Of a DNA stretch of 64,000 nt, positions 50,273 to 58,770 are shown in pieces; within the stretch, counting starts at the first letter, position 1, and each line of letters begins with the position of its first letter. Origin of the DNA: Hyphomicrobiales bacterium. Its GTDB lineage: Bacteria; Pseudomonadota; Alphaproteobacteria; Rhizobiales; Devosiaceae. The stretch spans positions 31,987-95,986 of the forward strand of contig UCAU01000010.1 of assembly GCA_900470445.1 (NCBI GenBank). Direction: 5' to 3'. The notes under the pieces are model-generated. The model was not told the DNA's origin, ran no database searches, and saw only the letters and a list, made by a program, of their open reading frames with translations. The position numbers and the translations under genes were made by a program.

Positions 50273-50974
50273 TTGGCTGATTACGAACTTCTCTACTGGT
50301 CCGTGCCCTTTCGCGGCCAGTTTGTGCGCGCTGTGCTGGCTTTTGCTGGCAAAACCTGGACAGAGGGCGGTGACGCCAAGATTTCGCGGTTGATGGAGGG
50401 CCCGGTGGGGGACATGCCTGTGCCCTTCATGGGACCACCTGTCCTGATCGACCACAAGGCCGACGTTGCCCTCGCCGAAATGCCGGCCATCATTCTCTAT
50501 CTGGGGGAAACACTGGAGCTGATGCCGGACACGCCTGCACTGCGGGCCATGACGATCAAGATCGTCAATGACGCCAACGATGTCATCGACGAAATCAGCC
50601 TCAATGGCGGCGACCACATGTGGACCGAAAAGCGCTGGGAGGCGTTTGTGCCTCGGCTCGCGAAGTGGATGAGCATCTGGGAAGATACTGGCCGGCGAAA
50701 TGGGTTGGGTAAGGACACCGGCCACATCCTTGGCGGCCGGGCGCCAGGCATTGCCGACGTGATTACCGCTACGCTGTGGACCACGATGACCGAGCGCTTC
50801 AGCAAAATCCACGGTCTATTCGAGCAAACCGCACCGATGACCGCCGCGCTCTGCCGGCGCGTCTCCGCGCTGCCGCCCCTCGTCAAGCTGGCCGAAACGG
50901 CCCGTGAGAACTATGGGCAAGCCTATGCCGGTGGCCAGATCGGTGCCTCCATGGCCAAGATACTCAACGAATAG
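50273..50974 (+). CDS. Glutathione S-transferase family protein
   Basis: A 233-residue protein with an N-terminal thioredoxin-like GST domain (YELLYWSVPFRGQFVRAVLA, and FMGPPVLIDHKADVALAEMPAI giving the PxxL/cis-Pro and the Glu-Met-Pro-Ala-Ile glutathione-binding turn). The C-terminal helical domain includes RAPGIADVITATLW. The start is a TTG at 50273 with GGAG seven bases upstream, and no ATG fits. It stands alone, and the substrate is unknown. Confidence 0.88.
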   Translation: MADYELLYWSVPFRGQFVRAVLAFAGKTWTEGGDAKISRLMEGPVGDMPVPFMGPPVLIDHKADVALAEMPAIILYLGETLELMPDTPALRAMTIKIVNDANDVIDEISLNGGDHMWTEKRWEAFVPRLAKWMSIWEDTGRRNGLGKDTGHILGGRAPGIADVITATLWTTMTERFSKIHGLFEQTAPMTAALCRRVSALPPLVKLAETARENYGQAYAGGQIGASMAKILNE

Positions 50975-51048
50975 CCACCTGACGGGCTAGGTGAACGGAC
51001 CAAATGCGTTCCGCCCGTTCAACTCGCGGCTGAAGTTTGCCAAAGCTG

Positions 51049-51519
51049 TCACGGCTCGGCCAATAGAGCACGCATGGCCGCAGCTTCTTTCTTTTCGAGA
51101 CGGGGCAGGATCGCGCGGATGGTCTCCCCGCCCACGATCTTGCCATCGCGATAATAAAGCCAGTCCGAAATAATCTCGGGATCAACTGCGACGCGCTCGC
51201 CATAGGAGACGGTGTGGACGTTAACCGGCTCATTGGAGATGACGCAGGTAGCCGAATTGGCATCGCCCTCGATCTCGCCGCACCAGAAATGCTCGGTGCC
51301 GACATCGTCGGAAATGCCGAGCTTGAGGGAAAAATCCGCCTCATTGGCGGCGGGGTCGGCAAAGCGCGCCCAGAAGTCGGGCAAAGCAGCGCGGGCCTTA
51401 TCCATGGCCGCATTCATCTGCGCATCGTCCCTGGGGACATCGACAACCTGATCCTCCGCCAAAGTCGGGGTGGCAAGGGCCAGAACGAATACGAGGGCGG
51501 CGATGGGTTTGGCGAGCAT
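51049..51519 (-). CDS. Exported DUF2314 protein
   Basis: A 156-residue protein with a Sec signal peptide (MLAKPIAALVFVLALATPTL, cleavage near LAE) and a DUF2314 (YegJ-like) domain. The segments are MNAAMDKARAALPDFW, FSLKLGISDDVGTEHFWCGEI and the C-terminal ISDWLYYRDGKIVGGETIRAI. The ATG at 51519 with GAGG upstream is preferred over the longer frame to 51741. The function of the family is unknown. Confidence 0.85.
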   Translation of the reverse strand: MLAKPIAALVFVLALATPTLAEDQVVDVPRDDAQMNAAMDKARAALPDFWARFADPAANEADFSLKLGISDDVGTEHFWCGEIEGDANSATCVISNEPVNVHTVSYGERVAVDPEIISDWLYYRDGKIVGGETIRAILPRLEKKEAAAMRALLAEP

Positions 51520-51866
51520 AGGAAATCCTCTTTGGGCGAGAAATAGGAGCAGCAGATTGTTCCAAAAAATACGACAGCTGGACAGCCCACAGGTCGGAAC
51601 AAAAGAGCGGCCGCTCCGGTGAGCGTGGGCATTTCGCAGCACTAAGGGGTCAGGAAATGTATACACCCGTAAGGCTGCCCATCTGCGCCAGAGACTCTTG
51701 CTTGAGCTGGCAGGCATCGCCCCCCTCTCGACTTTGATCACCTGTGCCCTGTGCGAAGTCGTTTGCTATGTGCCTCCACAAGGCGCACAGTGAGGCTATC
51801 GGAAGCAAGGCCACGGGCGTTTCCGATTGAGAGAACCTTGATCGCTCTTCCGCAACGGAGGAGCAG
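51520..51866. other. Intergenic region upstream of the receiver-led gene run
   Basis: A 347-base gap between divergent genes. It contains a TGTATACA palindrome at 51658-51665, about 200 bases before the receiver gene. I looked for the EcfG-type GGAAC-16/17-CGTT promoter and saw no good match. Confidence 0.45.
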
Positions 51867-52259
51867 ATGGCTCGAACCAGAAGCTTATTATCCGATATTC
51901 GCCTTCTCATCGTCGAAGATGAGACGCTGATTGCCATTCTCCTGGAAGACTTCGCAGCCGAGCTGGGCTGCCGGGTGTGTGTGACCTCGACCACTGCCGG
52001 GCAAGCACTCCTGGCCATCAAGACCTTTGCTCCACAAATGGCGCTGGTGGAATGCGCGCTAAACCAATCCGGTGCCGAGTTCGGTGTTGCTGATGCGCTG
52101 GATGAAGCAGCGATCCCGTTCATCTTCACCTCCTGCCAAGATATTAGCGTGCTGCCATCCCGGCATAGGCGCCGGAACGTCTTGGCGAAGCCGTTTTCGG
52201 TGGCGGCGCTGAAAAGTGCCATTCTTCTCATTCGTGCCGACCAGAAGTTCCAAGCCTGA
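51867..52259 (+). CDS. Stand-alone receiver-domain protein with Glu at the phosphosite
   Basis: A 130-residue single-domain response regulator. Acidic pocket residues E17/D18 (LLIVEDE), conserved Thr/Ser T88 (FIFTSCQD) and K108 (VLAKPF) are in place. The phosphoacceptor Asp is replaced by Glu62 (MALVECALNQ), so normal phosphorylation is not expected and a constitutively active-like state is possible. GGAGGAG precedes the ATG. It is the first of a rightward run of genes leading to the sugar-phosphate and GH130 enzymes. Confidence 0.88.
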   Translation: MARTRSLLSDIRLLIVEDETLIAILLEDFAAELGCRVCVTSTTAGQALLAIKTFAPQMALVECALNQSGAEFGVADALDEAAIPFIFTSCQDISVLPSRHRRRNVLAKPFSVAALKSAILLIRADQKFQA

Positions 52260-52273
52260 GAAAGGCCGCAGCA

Positions 52274-52537
52274 ATGACCCAGAACAGCCGAGACATCTAT
52301 AAAAGCAGCAATGGCGACCGCTGGACCCTGGTGCGGATCGATGAGCGTGTCGTGGTGCGCCACCGGGCCAATGAGCCATCGGGCGGCACGATCAGCGACG
52401 CCGAATTGCTCGACTTCCTGCGGGCTGAGGGCCTTGGGCCGGAAAAACAGAGCCTGGTGCAGCTCATCGGCACACTTGTCGATAGTGGTGCGGCCAAAGC
52501 GACCGGGGTGCTGCCCAGTTCCAGTCATGCCGGTTGA
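52274..52537 (+). CDS. Small hypothetical protein, 87 aa
   Basis: An 87-residue soluble protein. MTQNSRDIYKSSNGDRWTLV starts it, with RVVVRHRANEPSGGTISDAEL and LVQLIGTLVD following. The pattern resembles small proteins seen widely in Hyphomicrobiales; no function is known to me. It is 14 bases after the receiver gene and overlaps the next small gene by 11 bases. Confidence 0.75.
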   Translation: MTQNSRDIYKSSNGDRWTLVRIDERVVVRHRANEPSGGTISDAELLDFLRAEGLGPEKQSLVQLIGTLVDSGAAKATGVLPSSSHAG

Positions 52538-52676
52538 ATTGCCGCCGACCAAGGCCGGGGCTGCTGCCACCTCCCGCCCACTTATCAGCTATGGGCGCAC
52601 GATAGCCTTCGCTTCCGGCTTCATGTTGGTGCTGAGCGTCTTGCTGCTGGCTGGCCGCTGGATGGTCAACGTTTAG
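52527..52676 (+). CDS. Small single-helix membrane protein, 49 aa
   Basis: A frame of 49 codons starting at the ATG within the end of the preceding gene and ending TAG at 52676. It has a polar N-terminus (MPVELPPTKAGAAATSRPLI) and one hydrophobic helix (TIAFASGFMLVLSVLLLAGR) close to the C-terminus, so it should be an inner-membrane anchor peptide. The 11-base overlap supports translational coupling. The ribosome site is weak. Confidence 0.5.
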   Translation: MPVELPPTKAGAAATSRPLISYGRTIAFASGFMLVLSVLLLAGRWMVNV

Positions 52677-52729
52677 CCGCCCTGTCGCTAGACCCAACGC
52701 TTAGCCTATCTCGCTCTCAAGGAGCCAAA

Positions 52730-52963
52730 ATGACGACTGCCTACCTGGTCCAGGGGTTCACCCTTAAGGGCTCCAAGCTCGTTGCCGATGTCGTGAGGCC
52801 CTGCAAAACCGAAGAATCGGCGATTGCGACCGCCGAACGGCTCGGCCCGATCCGCGCCGGGGTGGTCGCCTTCTCCCAGGAGGTCGACATCGAAACCGAT
52901 GCCTATGACACGCCCATCGTGTTGCTCGAAATCGGGCGACTTCCACCCGGCCTGTTCGAATAG
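52730..52963 (+). CDS. Small hypothetical protein, 77 aa
   Basis: A 77-residue protein (MTTAYLVQGFTLKGSKLVAD start, KTEESAIATAERLGPIRAGV middle, acidic DIETDAYDTP loop). The pattern suggests a small alpha/beta protein similar to short stress-linked proteins of Hyphomicrobiales, with no known role. AAGGAG precedes the ATG with good spacing. It lies in the receiver-to-GH130 gene run. Confidence 0.75.
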   Translation: MTTAYLVQGFTLKGSKLVADVVRPCKTEESAIATAERLGPIRAGVVAFSQEVDIETDAYDTPIVLLEIGRLPPGLFE

Positions 52964-52989
52964 ACCCGCAATCAACCGAGGAAATAGCC

Positions 52990-53118
52990 ATGTCAAAAGA
53001 CCGGAAAAACGGCAATCGTGAAGCCAAGAAGCCAAAGGCCGTAAAGCTACCGGCCGTCGAGACCACGGCAGCAAAGGGGACGGTCGCAGCGATCTCTGCG
53101 CCGAAGGCGAAACACTGA
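52990..53118 (+). CDS. Lys/Ala-rich basic peptide, 42 aa
   Basis: A 42-residue highly basic peptide beginning MSKDRKNGNREAKKPKAVKL and ending APKAKH, preceded by GAGGAAA eight bases upstream of the ATG. Peptides with the GNREAKKPK core recur in Hyphomicrobiales as far as I know. The composition suggests nucleic-acid binding, but this is inference. It is 27 bases after the 77-residue gene. Confidence 0.6.
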   Translation: MSKDRKNGNREAKKPKAVKLPAVETTAAKGTVAAISAPKAKH

Positions 53119-53165
53119 CACTCTCCACGCTGCCAGCCAGGGCGCCCGCGACAGGGCTGCCCGCT

Positions 53166-54056
53166 GTGCCAGCCGTCGGCCGGGTCCAGCGCGCCCGCAT
53201 CGACATTGTCCGCAAGCCCTGGGGGAGCCGCAGCCTGCTGCCCTGGAGCAGCGTCATTGTACGCGGCGAGCCGGTAGGGGAACTGTGGTACGAGCCGGCC
53301 GACGCGAATGCCGAGGCGCCGGCCCTCCTGCTCAAGCTCCTCTTCACCGAACAGCGCCTGTCAGTGCAGGTCCATCCCGACGACGACTTCGCTCAATCCA
53401 TCGGCTTGCCCAATGGCAAGTCCGAGGCTTGGTATGTCCTTTCGGCCCGGCGCGGCGCACAAGTGGCTATCGGGCTCAAGAGCGCGCTGACACCGCCAGA
53501 GCTGCGCGCGGCGGTCCTTGATGGCTCGGTCGCCAAGCTGATCGGCTGGCGCGACGTGAGGGCGGGCGAGGTCATCTACGTGCCGGCCGGCACCATCCAC
53601 GCCATCGGGCCAGGCCTCGTGATTGCCGAAATCCAGCAGCGCAGCGACGCCACATTCCGCATGTTCGACTATGGCCGGGATCGTGAACTGCATCTCGACA
53701 ATGCCATTGCCGTGGCAGACGCAAATCCGCCCGCCCCGCAGACGCCCGCTAGCAAGCTGAGCGAGGCCCGCACGGTTCTGGTCGCCAATGAGTTTTTCAT
53801 CCTCGAACGCCTCACCTTGTTGCCCGCATCCCGCCAGCGCCTGACGGCTTCGGGCGAGACCTGGATCATGGCCATATCCGGCAGGCTGGCTCTGGGCGGT
53901 GTCGATCTGGATATCGGGGAAGTCGCCCTCATGTCCGCCGACCGCGCCGAACTCACCTCCGGCTCCGCAGGCGCTATCGCCCTTGTGGCCTATCCGGGCC
54001 CCGATGTGGCCGCGGGCCTTATCGAAGCCGCAACCCAATTGGAGGTGCCGGCATGA
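53166..54056 (+). CDS. manA: Mannose-6-phosphate isomerase, class I-like
   Basis: A 296-residue cupin enzyme that converts mannose-6-phosphate and fructose-6-phosphate. The KPWGSRSLLPW entry motif, metal ligands in LSVQVHPDD (Gln, His), KSEAWYVL (Glu) and AGTIHAIGPG (His) are intact, and EIQQRSDATFRMFDYGR is the family block. It is shorter than E. coli ManA (391) and resembles the compact alphaproteobacterial form. The start is a GTG with no in-frame ATG. The stop overlaps the glycosyltransferase start (ATGA). Presence next to GH130 suggests a mannose-linked function. Confidence 0.87.
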   Translation: MPAVGRVQRARIDIVRKPWGSRSLLPWSSVIVRGEPVGELWYEPADANAEAPALLLKLLFTEQRLSVQVHPDDDFAQSIGLPNGKSEAWYVLSARRGAQVAIGLKSALTPPELRAAVLDGSVAKLIGWRDVRAGEVIYVPAGTIHAIGPGLVIAEIQQRSDATFRMFDYGRDRELHLDNAIAVADANPPAPQTPASKLSEARTVLVANEFFILERLTLLPASRQRLTASGETWIMAISGRLALGGVDLDIGEVALMSADRAELTSGSAGAIALVAYPGPDVAAGLIEAATQLEVPA

Positions 54057-56401
54057 CCCGCATCAAGCGCATCGCCTTTATCGGCAATTCCCTGCCGCGC
54101 CGCTGTGGCATTGCCACCTTCACCACCGATTTGCAGCAGGCCGTCGCCGCCTCGCCCTTGCCGCTCGAAACGGCAATCATCGCCATGACCGATGCCGGCC
54201 GTAGCTATACCTATCCCAAGGCCGTGGCCTTCGAGGTGAAACAGGATCGGCTGGAGGACTATGTCCGCGCCGCCGATTTCATCAACAAGGGCGGGTTCGA
54301 CGCCGTCTCGCTACAACACGAATTCGGCATTTTCGGCGGCGAGGCTGGCGAATATATCCTGGACCTGCTCGATCGGCTCACTGTGCCAGTGGTGACGACG
54401 CTGCACACCGTTCTGGCCGAGCCCAGTGCCGCGCAACGGCGCGTGTTGGAGCGCATCTTGGCCATGTCGGCGCGCGTCGTGGTCATGGCTGGAAAGGGTC
54501 GTGAGCTGCTGCTCGCCATCGACGGCGCCAATGCCGCCAAGATCGAGGTGATCCCCCATGGCATTCCCGACTTCGCCTTTGTCGAGCCCGTCGCGGCCAA
54601 GCTGAGCCTGGGCTATGCCGACAAAACCGTCATCCTCACCTTTGGCCTGCTTTCGCCTAATAAAGGCATCGAGGTGATGATCGACGCCATGCCGCTGGTG
54701 CTCAAAAGCCGGCCCGATGCGGTCTATGTCGTGCTGGGCGCGACGCACCCCAATCTGGTGCGTGACCGGGGTGAGGCCTATCGCGAAAGCCTGCAGGCGC
54801 GCGCCGCGGAATTGGGCATTGGCGAGCATGTCGTGTTTCTCGACCAATTCGTCGATCGGCCCACGCTGCTGCAATATATCGCTATGTGCGATGTCTATGT
54901 GACGCCCTATCTAAACCAGGCGCAGATGACTTCGGGCACGCTGGCCTACAGCTTTGGCCTGGGCAATGCGGTGGTGTCGACTCCATATTGGCACGCGCAA
55001 GAGCTGCTCGATGGCGAGAAGGGTATCCTCGTGCCCTTCGGCGATGCCAATGCCACCGGTCAAGCAATAGCGGACCTGCTCAATGACGAGCCCCGGCGCC
55101 AGGCCATGCGCCGCCGCGCCTATGCCCATAGCCGCCACATGACCTGGGAGCGGACCGCAGAACGCTATGTCGCCGTGCTGGAAGAGGCGAGTGCGCCAAG
55201 GCGCGCACATAACCTGCTTCGCGGCCAGCAAACGCCCAAGCTGCCGGCCATGGCGCTCGATCATCTGGAAGCCATGAGTGATGGGACCGGCCTGTTCCAG
55301 CATGCCGTTCACTGCGTGCCCGACCGTGCCCATGGCTATTGCGTCGATGACAATGCCCGCGGCCTGCTATTGGCCAGTGTGCTCGACGCCGATGGCCGCG
55401 AATGCCTACCCGGCCGGCTCACATCGGCCTATGCCGCCTTCGTGCAACACGCCTTCAATCCCGATAGTGGCCGCTTCCGCAACTTCATGAGCTTTGATCG
55501 GCGCTGGCTCGAAGAGCAGGGCTCGCAAGATAGCCACGGGCGCACCCTATGGGCTTTGGGCGTTGCCGCCCGCAGCGGCGCATCGGCATCGCGGCGGGAA
55601 TGGGCCGCTGCGCTCTTTGCCCAGGCACTCCCCGTCGCCGAAAGCTTCGCCTCGCCCCGCTCCTGGGCCTTCACGCTGCTGGGCCTGCATGCCTATTGCG
55701 CCGTGGTGGTTAACGACAAATTTGCCGCCCGGCTGCGGCTGGTGCTAGCCGACCGCCTCATCGCCCTACTGAAAAAGGTGGAATCCCCCGACTGGATCTG
55801 GCTCGAAGAAGGCCTCTCCTATGACAATGCACGTCTCTGCGAAGCATTGATCCTTACCGGCCGCGCCACCGCCAGCGAGGCCTATGGCGTCGCCGGATTG
55901 CGGATGCTCGGCTGGCTCATGGCCCGCCAGACCAGCCCGAACGGTCAGTTTCGCCCCGTAGGCAGCACCGGATTTTCCGATATCCGCCTGCCACCCAAAC
56001 CCTTCGATCAGCAACCGGTGGAAGCGGCCGCCACCATCGCTGCGTGCCTCGCCGCCTGGCGCATGACCGCCCAGCCACGCTGGCGCGACGATGCCAGTCG
56101 GGCCTTTGCCTGGTTCCTGGGCAGCAATGATTTGGGCCTGCCGCTGGTCGATCCAGAAACCGGCTCCTGCCGGGATGGCCTCCATCCCGACCGCCGCAAC
56201 GAAAACCGGGGCGGGGAGTCCGTCGTCTCTTACCTGCTCAGCCTCGCCGATATGCGTCAGTTCGAACGCGTCGCACTGGTGCCCGACCGCTCACACCCGC
56301 CGCATCGCGGCGATATCCAGCCCTTCCCAAAACCGCAATTTCGAGGTCGCCTTGTCGCAAGCAACATTCCTGAACCGGCAGGCCCTTTATCTCCGTCCTG
56401 A
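54053..56401 (+). CDS. Two-domain glycosyltransferase (GT4 plus helical C-terminal domain)
   Basis: A 782-residue protein. Residues 1-390 form a GT-B retaining glycosyltransferase of family 4. It starts RIAFIGNSLPRRCGIATFTT, has VTTLHTVLAEP and IPHGIPDFAF in the middle, and YVTPYLNQAQMTSGTLAYSF as the nucleotide-sugar motif. Residues 400-780 form a second domain with repeated helices (HGYCVDDNARGLLLAS, DSHGRTLWALG, LEEGLSYDNARLCEAL) that resembles an (alpha/alpha)6 barrel. The combination suggests synthesis and trimming of one glycan. It overlaps manA and the GH130 gene. Confidence 0.85.
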   Translation: MTRIKRIAFIGNSLPRRCGIATFTTDLQQAVAASPLPLETAIIAMTDAGRSYTYPKAVAFEVKQDRLEDYVRAADFINKGGFDAVSLQHEFGIFGGEAGEYILDLLDRLTVPVVTTLHTVLAEPSAAQRRVLERILAMSARVVVMAGKGRELLLAIDGANAAKIEVIPHGIPDFAFVEPVAAKLSLGYADKTVILTFGLLSPNKGIEVMIDAMPLVLKSRPDAVYVVLGATHPNLVRDRGEAYRESLQARAAELGIGEHVVFLDQFVDRPTLLQYIAMCDVYVTPYLNQAQMTSGTLAYSFGLGNAVVSTPYWHAQELLDGEKGILVPFGDANATGQAIADLLNDEPRRQAMRRRAYAHSRHMTWERTAERYVAVLEEASAPRRAHNLLRGQQTPKLPAMALDHLEAMSDGTGLFQHAVHCVPDRAHGYCVDDNARGLLLASVLDADGRECLPGRLTSAYAAFVQHAFNPDSGRFRNFMSFDRRWLEEQGSQDSHGRTLWALGVAARSGASASRREWAAALFAQALPVAESFASPRSWAFTLLGLHAYCAVVVNDKFAARLRLVLADRLIALLKKVESPDWIWLEEGLSYDNARLCEALILTGRATASEAYGVAGLRMLGWLMARQTSPNGQFRPVGSTGFSDIRLPPKPFDQQPVEAAATIAACLAAWRMTAQPRWRDDASRAFAWFLGSNDLGLPLVDPETGSCRDGLHPDRRNENRGGESVVSYLLSLADMRQFERVALVPDRSHPPHRGDIQPFPKPQFRGRLVASNIPEPAGPLSPS

Positions 56402-57653
56402 TCCCGCCCGGGTGATCGTTCGGCCCTTCAAGCCGGCCACCGAACCCAAAGATTTCAAGCCGACCGACAAGACCCGCGCCAACCATATTGTCGACCGGGT
56501 CCTGGCTTTGGACGACGCGACCGTAGCCAGCCAACTGGCCGACGTGCTGGAAAATTTCCAGGGCCGGCATCGCAATCTGCTGCGCAGTTTCGAAACTCGC
56601 GCGGCAGAAATGGAGGAGGCGCTGTTTGACCATGCCCCCTTCACCAAGCTGCAGAGCCAGTTGGTCGGTGCCTATTTTCTCAACGAATATTCCTTCGAAG
56701 CCTCGGCTTTGTTCAACCCCAGCATCGTCCCGCATCCCGACCAAACGCTGGCTCCACCCGGCGGCCTGCGCTTCGTGCTCAGCCTGCGCGCTGTGGGAGA
56801 AGGGCACGTCTCCTCACTGACCTTTAGGGCTGGCACCCTCTCCAAGGATGGGGCCGTCTCCATTGACCCCACCGCGCGACTGGCGGCAACGGCGAAACTG
56901 CCCGACAATTTCGATCCACAGATCGATGGCCCGGTCGAAGTGACGTTCGACACCCAGGACATCAGCGAACGCGTGCTGTTCCCGGTCACGGCCGCCCAAT
57001 CCAACGGCATCGAAGACGCCCGCTTCGTGTTGTTCGAGGACGGGGACGAGCGCGCTTACTATGCCACCTACACCGCCTATGACGGCCGCAGCATCCGCTC
57101 TGAACTCATCCAGACGCAGGATTTCCTGAGCTTCCGCATGACCCCACTCAGGGGCAGCGCCGCCCGCAACAAGGGCATGGCTTTGTTCCCTCGCAAGATC
57201 GATGGCCGCTACGCCATGATCGGTCGGCAGGACAATGAGAACCTCTATCTCATCTATTCCGATGATCTGCTGACCTGGGATGGCGGCAAGCCAATCCTCA
57301 GGCCGCAATGGCCCTGGGAATTTGTGCAGATCGGCAATTGCGGATCGCCCATCGAACTGGATGAAGGCTGGCTGCTGTTTACCCACGGCGTCGGCCCGGT
57401 ACGCCGTTATGCGATTGGCGCGGCGCTGCTCGACAAGGCGGATCCGAGCAAAGTCATTGCTCGCTCCCGCGAGCCGCTGGTCCATCCGGATCCGTCCCAG
57501 CGCGAAGGCTATGTGCCCAATGTCGTCTATACCTGCGGCGCCATCCGGCACGGCAGCCGCATCATTCTGCCCTACGCCGTATCGGACACATTCTCCAATT
57601 TCGCCACCATCAAGATCGAAGCACTGCTGAGCGCCATGAGCCCGGTATCGTGA
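56352..57653 (+). CDS. GH130 family glycoside phosphorylase-like protein
   Basis: A 433-residue GH130-type five-bladed beta-propeller enzyme. Signature blocks are ALFNPSIVPHPDQ, NGIEDARFVLF, ARNKGMALFPRKIDGRYAMI and GNCGSPIELDEGWLLFTHGV. Characterised members phosphorolyse beta-linked mannosides, releasing mannose-1-phosphate. The N-terminal 90 residues are an extra region (RPFKPATEPKDFKPTDKTR). The start is a TTG at 56352 (SQATFLNRQAL) that overlaps the glycosyltransferase end by 50 bases; there is no in-frame ATG nearby. Pairing with the glycosyltransferase and manA suggests a mannoside storage or stress glycan cycle. Confidence 0.86.
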   Translation: MSQATFLNRQALYLRPDPARVIVRPFKPATEPKDFKPTDKTRANHIVDRVLALDDATVASQLADVLENFQGRHRNLLRSFETRAAEMEEALFDHAPFTKLQSQLVGAYFLNEYSFEASALFNPSIVPHPDQTLAPPGGLRFVLSLRAVGEGHVSSLTFRAGTLSKDGAVSIDPTARLAATAKLPDNFDPQIDGPVEVTFDTQDISERVLFPVTAAQSNGIEDARFVLFEDGDERAYYATYTAYDGRSIRSELIQTQDFLSFRMTPLRGSAARNKGMALFPRKIDGRYAMIGRQDNENLYLIYSDDLLTWDGGKPILRPQWPWEFVQIGNCGSPIELDEGWLLFTHGVGPVRRYAIGAALLDKADPSKVIARSREPLVHPDPSQREGYVPNVVYTCGAIRHGSRIILPYAVSDTFSNFATIKIEALLSAMSPVS

Positions 57654-58137
57654 GGCACTGAGTACGCCTGATCCATGCAACGGCCAGTAATTGCCTGCTC
57701 GAATGAGGAAGCGAGCCTCCGCTCCCCGTGGAGCAAGGCCTGAAAAACCGTTCGCTGATTGGCACAATTAGCCCATAATTATGGTGGCGCTGCACGCTCT
57801 TGGGCAAGGCATTGATGGAGGTAGTTTAGAAGTTGGGTTTTGTTCATGCGGCTGGCTATCCAAAGCGGGAACAATTCCTCGCTTCTGGCGGTTAGCCGGG
57901 ACGATAGACTGCGAGCGGTTCGGGGTTCCTTAACGCCAAAACAGACCTGCAGGAGCACCTTTTTGGACCAGGCGCCCAGCGCCGCCAATAGTAGACGGCG
58001 TTGCGGCGAAAGCGGTGAGAAATGGCCGGCAGGCGACATGCTCCAGAGCATGTAACACACCCATGTAATACAGCGGGCTTCCGCTGCGGCGCGGCTCTTC
58101 GCTGGAATCCAGCGTTTTCAACAACTTAGCGGAAATC
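57654..58137. other. Mostly non-coding interval before tRNA-Gln
   Basis: A 484-base stretch after the GH130 gene. It contains one weak leftward frame (57779-58060) and a short perfect stem CGCTGG/CCAGCG at 58100-58114 followed by four T on the plus strand. No insertion element was recognised. Confidence 0.45.
57779..58060 (-). CDS. Doubtful hypothetical protein, 93 aa
   Basis: An open frame of 93 codons (LSPQRRLLLAALGAWSKKVL in the middle, MNKTQLLNYLHQCLAQERA near the end). The composition is basic and helical and could be real, but there is no family match, no clear ribosome site, and several possible start codons. It lies between GH130 and tRNA-Gln. Confidence 0.25.
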   Translation of the reverse strand: MCYMLWSMSPAGHFSPLSPQRRLLLAALGAWSKKVLLQVCFGVKEPRTARSLSSRLTARSEELFPLWIASRMNKTQLLNYLHQCLAQERAAPP

Positions 58138-58212
58138 TGGCTGGGGTACTAGGATTCGAACCTAGGAATGCCGGTACCAAAAACCGGTGCCTTACCGCTT
58201 GGCGATACCCCA
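58138..58212 (-). tRNA. tRNA-Gln (anticodon UUG)
   Basis: Read on the minus strand, the 7-bp acceptor stem TGGGGTA/TACCCCA closes the molecule. The anticodon stem CCGGT/ACCGG carries loop TTTTGGT with anticodon TTG. The T arm contains GGTTCGAATCC, and the 3' CCA is encoded. The length is 75 bases including CCA. Confidence 0.93.
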
Positions 58213-58379
58213 ACTGGGGCGGTTCGTACACGGTTTGATGGCGCTTCGCAACATGGCTGGAAGGGTGTTGAAAAACGCATGTGGAGGCGCTTGTGTGCCG
58301 CTGGAAGCATCGCTATAAAGCGCCCAATCACGACATGGCGCCCGCACGGCGCCGCAGACCCGATTGTCGCGATCCCTAA

Positions 58380-58456
58380 CGGAGTATAGCGCAGCCTGGT
58401 AGCGCACCTGCTTCGGGAGCAGGGGGTCGAGTGTTCGAATCACTCTACTCCGACCA
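58380..58456 (+). tRNA. tRNA-Pro (anticodon CGG)
   Basis: Acceptor stem CGGAGTA/TACTCCG, D arm with AGCCTGGTAGCGC, anticodon stem CCTGC/GCAGG with loop TTCGGGA (anticodon CGG), T loop GTTCGAATC, and an encoded CCA. The length is 77 bases. A strong terminator follows directly. Confidence 0.95.
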
Positions 58457-58462
58457 ATCAAG

Positions 58463-58496
58463 CCCCGGCTTCGCAAGAGGCCGGGGTTTTGCTTTT
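58463..58496 (+). terminator. Intrinsic terminator of tRNA-Pro
   Basis: CCCCGGC and GCCGGGG form a 7-bp stem around a ten-base loop, followed by TTTTGCTTTT. The position, 7 bases after the tRNA CCA, fits a rho-independent terminator. Confidence 0.85.
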
Positions 58497-58503
58497 CCCG
58501 ACA

Positions 58504-58704
58504 CTATTTCGGCCGCCACACCGTTTCGCTGCGCATATCGGCGTCGCGCACCACCACTTCGATATCGCCGTCACCCGAGGCCTGGGCCTGCTGGATGGCG
58601 GCGTCGATGGCCGCTTGCTTGGATGTATAGGGCCCCACCAGTGCACCCTTGAAGCTATAGTGCCAGGCGCGGTCCTGTTCGGCGACGACATAGTGATTGG
58701 CCAT
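58504..58704 (-). CDS. DUF2188 family small protein
   Basis: A 66-residue protein with the DUF2188 pattern: WHYSFKGALVGPYTSKQAAI, then AIQQAQASGDGDIEVVVRDADM. Family members are short and of unknown function. The ATG at 58704 has GGAGGG upstream; a longer frame to 58743 is not supported. It is downstream of the BioY gene, separated by a terminator. Confidence 0.8.
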   Translation of the reverse strand: MANHYVVAEQDRAWHYSFKGALVGPYTSKQAAIDAAIQQAQASGDGDIEVVVRDADMRSETVWRPK

Positions 58705-58770
58705 TTTTGCCCTCCGGCCCATCAACGCGCCGGAAGCCTGCACGTTGCCGCCAATCGCCCTCGCGCCAAC

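Noticed and set aside
51520..51866. EcfG-type general stress promoter for the manA-GH130 run
   Set aside because: No GGAAC box followed at 16-17 bases by CGTT was found in the interval.
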